A stretch of DNA of 7,529 nucleotides, taken from the NCBI GenBank assembly GCA_015663855.1, contig DQRJ01000161.1, positions 1 through 7,529 on the forward strand, read 5' to 3'. Positions 5,744 to 7,529 of the stretch are shown here, one piece after another (positions within the stretch are counted from its first letter, which is position 1; each line of letters starts with the position of its first letter). The stretch is from Flavobacteriales bacterium. GTDB taxonomy: Bacteria > Bacteroidota > Bacteroidia > Flavobacteriales_D > Sanyastnellaceae. The notes beneath the pieces are model-generated. The model searched no databases. It was given only the letters and a program-made list of their open reading frames with translations, and had not been told where the DNA came from. The translations under genes were made by a program, and so were the position numbers.

Positions 5744-6637
5744 TCAAACCAAATCAGGTCGTACCAAACCTAAGAACGGTCTTAACCACCAACTAACCTG
5801 AATCAACCGAGCCTTCGGTACAGATGTCGCACCAAATTCCTTGTAAAACCTGTCCACTCCAGGATCGGAACTCCCCCCGAAGTCTAATACGGTAGCACCT
5901 CGATCTCGAGCTTCCTCCATTGCGTGAGCAAGCATTGCTACAGAGGCGATACCGGAAAGTTTACTTCGTTTTTGGCCTCCGAAAGAGTAGAGACATGTAC
6001 AATTATTCACCATAACGAATCCGCCCGAAGCGATGCACTCACCCTCCGCATTGCGCGCCTCTACAGCGAAACTATATTCCTCAGACGAAATGCTCGACAG
6101 TAGTTTACCGAGCTGCGAAGAGTTAGATCGGATACTCTTTCTATCACGACTCTCGTTATGAAGCTCGATAATTTCGGTCCAGTTTTCTACAGTCGTACAG
6201 ACGATGCCTTCACGAGACGCCCTTCGAATTTGCTTAACACGAGTTGAAGGAAGTTTGTCGGCTAAATCTAAATACCTCGTATGTCTCCATTGAATTCGAA
6301 ACTCCTTAGGTGTATGCTGTTTAATGCAAGCAGATGTGAGTTTGCATGTTCTAGTAGAGGGAGGGAGGTCTATGACTTTGATGGCTCCCGAGGCAGAGCT
6401 CCAGGACTTAGAGAGAGCTAGGAATTCTTCGTGAGTACAATCACAGGATAGACCGCAATCTAAAGCCCAAGGAGGCGTCGCCAAAATTTTAATTCCTTTA
6501 GATGTAAATCTTGAGAGCGCAGATTTCGCAGAACCAGCTAGGTATACAGAGTATTGAGCTCCGCAATTGTTTAGCCAGCTTGGGCTAAGGAAAGGAGAAG
6601 TGTGAGTGGACTTATTGTCTACTACTTCGACCTTCAT
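5744..6637 (-). CDS. FemAB-like GNAT-fold transferase
   Basis: The 297-residue protein resembles the FemAB-like acetyltransferase group (GNAT fold). Visible signs are TRYLDLADKLPS (120-131) followed by the basic stretch KQIRRASREGI (135-145), a central strand region ASGGFVMV (203-210), and the closing LDFGGSSDPGVDRFYKEFGA (251-270), which matches the family's F-x-G-S-x3-GV-x-RFYKxFG ending. Such proteins transfer acyl or aminoacyl groups to peptidoglycan precursors or surface sugars; the substrate here cannot be read. No signal peptide or membrane helix is seen, so it is probably cytoplasmic. Ten cysteines are present, including C61-x3-C65-x-C67. Its ATG at 6637 overlaps the stop of the upstream TPR gene as ATGA, implying translational coupling. 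No terminator is evident in the 47 nt before the convergent oxidoreductase gene. Confidence 0.8.
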   Translation of the reverse strand: MKVEVVDNKSTHTSPFLSPSWLNNCGAQYSVYLAGSAKSALSRFTSKGIKILATPPWALDCGLSCDCTHEEFLALSKSWSSASGAIKVIDLPPSTRTCKLTSACIKQHTPKEFRIQWRHTRYLDLADKLPSTRVKQIRRASREGIVCTTVENWTEIIELHNESRDRKSIRSNSSQLGKLLSSISSEEYSFAVEARNAEGECIASGGFVMVNNCTCLYSFGGQKRSKLSGIASVAMLAHAMEEARDRGATVLDFGGSSDPGVDRFYKEFGATSVPKARLIQVSWWLRPFLGLVRPDLV

Positions 6638-7470
6638 CCTCCGATGCTACGTTTTACTGCTTCGAACTCTCGATCTCCACTGAAGAGGTCGTCGCCAAGG
6701 GCGAGCCATTCTAGTGCGGCAGCACGATCACTTGTAGATAGGAGTTCAGCGTTGTAGATAATTGCGAAGTGAAGAAGCTCGGTTTGGACTTCGCTAAGGC
6801 CGCGACCTCCGAAATCTAGCATCAAATTGCGTGCTTTCTCATAATTCTCAAGAGCTTCCTTTTTAGAGTTAAGTTGCTTGTAAACAGCAGCGAACATTAG
6901 CCAAGCGCCTGGATCTTCTGGGTCTATGTCAGTTAGGTACTTGTAGTAAGATTTTGCTTTTGTGAATTTGAGATTATCCATCTCGGTTTCAGCCGCGTTT
7001 TTAGCTTCTTTACGAAGTTGATCGAAAAAGTCAATGAATTCGTGATAGTACTCTTTCTCCTTGTCTTTTTTGACGAACTTAGAAGTGTACTTCAAGCTGT
7101 TCTTAAGCGCTTTGTTTTTATCTGCTTGGTATTGCTCTCTTAAATCGTGGTCGTCAGTAGAATGGATTCCGAGATAAGCTTGAGCCATATATACATACGG
7201 AAGAGGTAGTTTCTTTGTCTTGTCGCCTTCAGTGTAGCGTATGCACTTGTAGAGAACGTTTTCATACTTTTCGTCCACAATCCACATGAGTAGCTTGTTG
7301 TACTCATCTTGAGAAATAAGTGGCTTTCGTGGCTTATCGTTATCGCTTTGCTTACCTCTTTGGGCTAAAAGGTCAGTAGATAAAAGCGATGAAGCAATAA
7401 ATATGAGGCTGAGAAGCCAAGTAGATTTTTTCGAAGTAATAGTCATGTATAAACTTATTGCAGATTTCAT
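6634..7470 (-). CDS. Secreted TPR-containing protein of unknown function
   Basis: The 278-residue protein has an N-terminal signal peptide: a charged start, the hydrophobic run WLLSLIFIASSLLS, then LLAQ-RG, a common Bacteroidota Sec cleavage context. The start at 7470 adds eight residues before a second ATG at 7446 (MTITSKKS), which gives a more typical signal peptide and may be the true start; the frame is also open upstream to the window edge. A Lys/Glu-rich region (110-170) predicts long helices. One clear TPR-like unit lies at about 167-215 (KAKSYYKYL, then DPGAWLMFAAVYKQ, then ALENYEKA), with weaker helical repeats on either side. I infer a periplasmic scaffold. It is the first gene of a two-gene unit with the FemAB-like transferase, linked by a 4-nt ATGA overlap. 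That pairing hints at an envelope role but does not prove one. Confidence 0.75.
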   Translation of the reverse strand: MKSAISLYMTITSKKSTWLLSLIFIASSLLSTDLLAQRGKQSDNDKPRKPLISQDEYNKLLMWIVDEKYENVLYKCIRYTEGDKTKKLPLPYVYMAQAYLGIHSTDDHDLREQYQADKNKALKNSLKYTSKFVKKDKEKEYYHEFIDFFDQLRKEAKNAAETEMDNLKFTKAKSYYKYLTDIDPEDPGAWLMFAAVYKQLNSKKEALENYEKARNLMLDFGGRGLSEVQTELLHFAIIYNAELLSTSDRAAALEWLALGDDLFSGDREFEAVKRSIGG

Positions 7471-7477
7471 GCCGAAA

Positions 7478-7498
7478 GATAATCGAAAAAAGATTATC
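7478..7498. repeat. Inverted repeat upstream of the TPR gene
   Basis: GATAATC (7478-7484) and GATTATC (7492-7498) are perfect complements separated by 7 nt (GAAAAAA), starting 7 nt before the ATG at 7470. A related GATGTTATC follows at 7505-7513. It could be a 21-bp operator. It could also be a weak hairpin terminator for a gene upstream of the window, since the stem is followed by TTT on the minus strand. Confidence 0.45.
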
Positions 7499-7529
7499 CT
7501 TTTAGATGTTATCTTCGCCGAACCATGCA

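Noticed and set aside
7502..7528. Possible C-terminus (AWFGEDNI then TAA) of a minus-strand gene entering from the right edge
   Set aside because: Only eight codons are visible, so it cannot be told from chance.

Overview
The window looks like ordinary chromosomal DNA from a marine-type member of Bacteroidota, probably Flavobacteriales. I base this on the DnaK sequence, a T9SS-like C-terminal tail on a secreted beta-propeller protein, a glycosylasparaginase whose catalytic spacing equals that of the Flavobacterium enzyme, the Bacteroidota-type UbiA prenyltransferase, and the lack of clear Shine-Dalgarno sequences. I cannot name the genus from the sequence alone. I see no mobile element, RNA gene, CRISPR array or phage gene.

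Layout, left to right. Positions 1-543 (+) hold the 3' part of a secreted YncE/DUF5074-like beta-propeller protein. It converges on, and overlaps by 16 nt, a UbiA-family membrane prenyltransferase (528-1442, -). That gene overlaps the end of a Tat-exported glycosylasparaginase-type Ntn hydrolase (1426-2436, -), so the two probably form a short operon. A strong 13-bp-stem terminator (2474-2500) separates this pair from dnaK (2564-4477, -). The 196-nt divergent region 4478-4673 contains two exact 15-bp direct repeats exactly 21 bp apart, further TGTCA/TGACA motifs and a -24/-12-like promoter oriented toward dnaK. To its right, a WbpB-like Gfo/Idh/MocA oxidoreductase (4674-5696, +) starts with GTG. 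It converges on a FemAB-like GNAT transferase (5744-6637, -), which is translationally coupled by ATGA to a secreted TPR-containing protein (6634-7470, -).

How the genes work together: there is no single pathway across the window. dnaK is a housekeeping chaperone with its own promoter and terminator. The asparaginase/prenyltransferase pair shares a transcript but has no obvious biochemical link. The sugar-nucleotide dehydrogenase-like enzyme and the FemAB-like transferase are types often found in surface-polysaccharide gene sets, but here they are convergent and isolated. The most interesting part is the dnaK promoter region, which looks like an activator-controlled, possibly sigma-54-type, heat-shock promoter. 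The rest is mostly recognisable family members with a few oddities.
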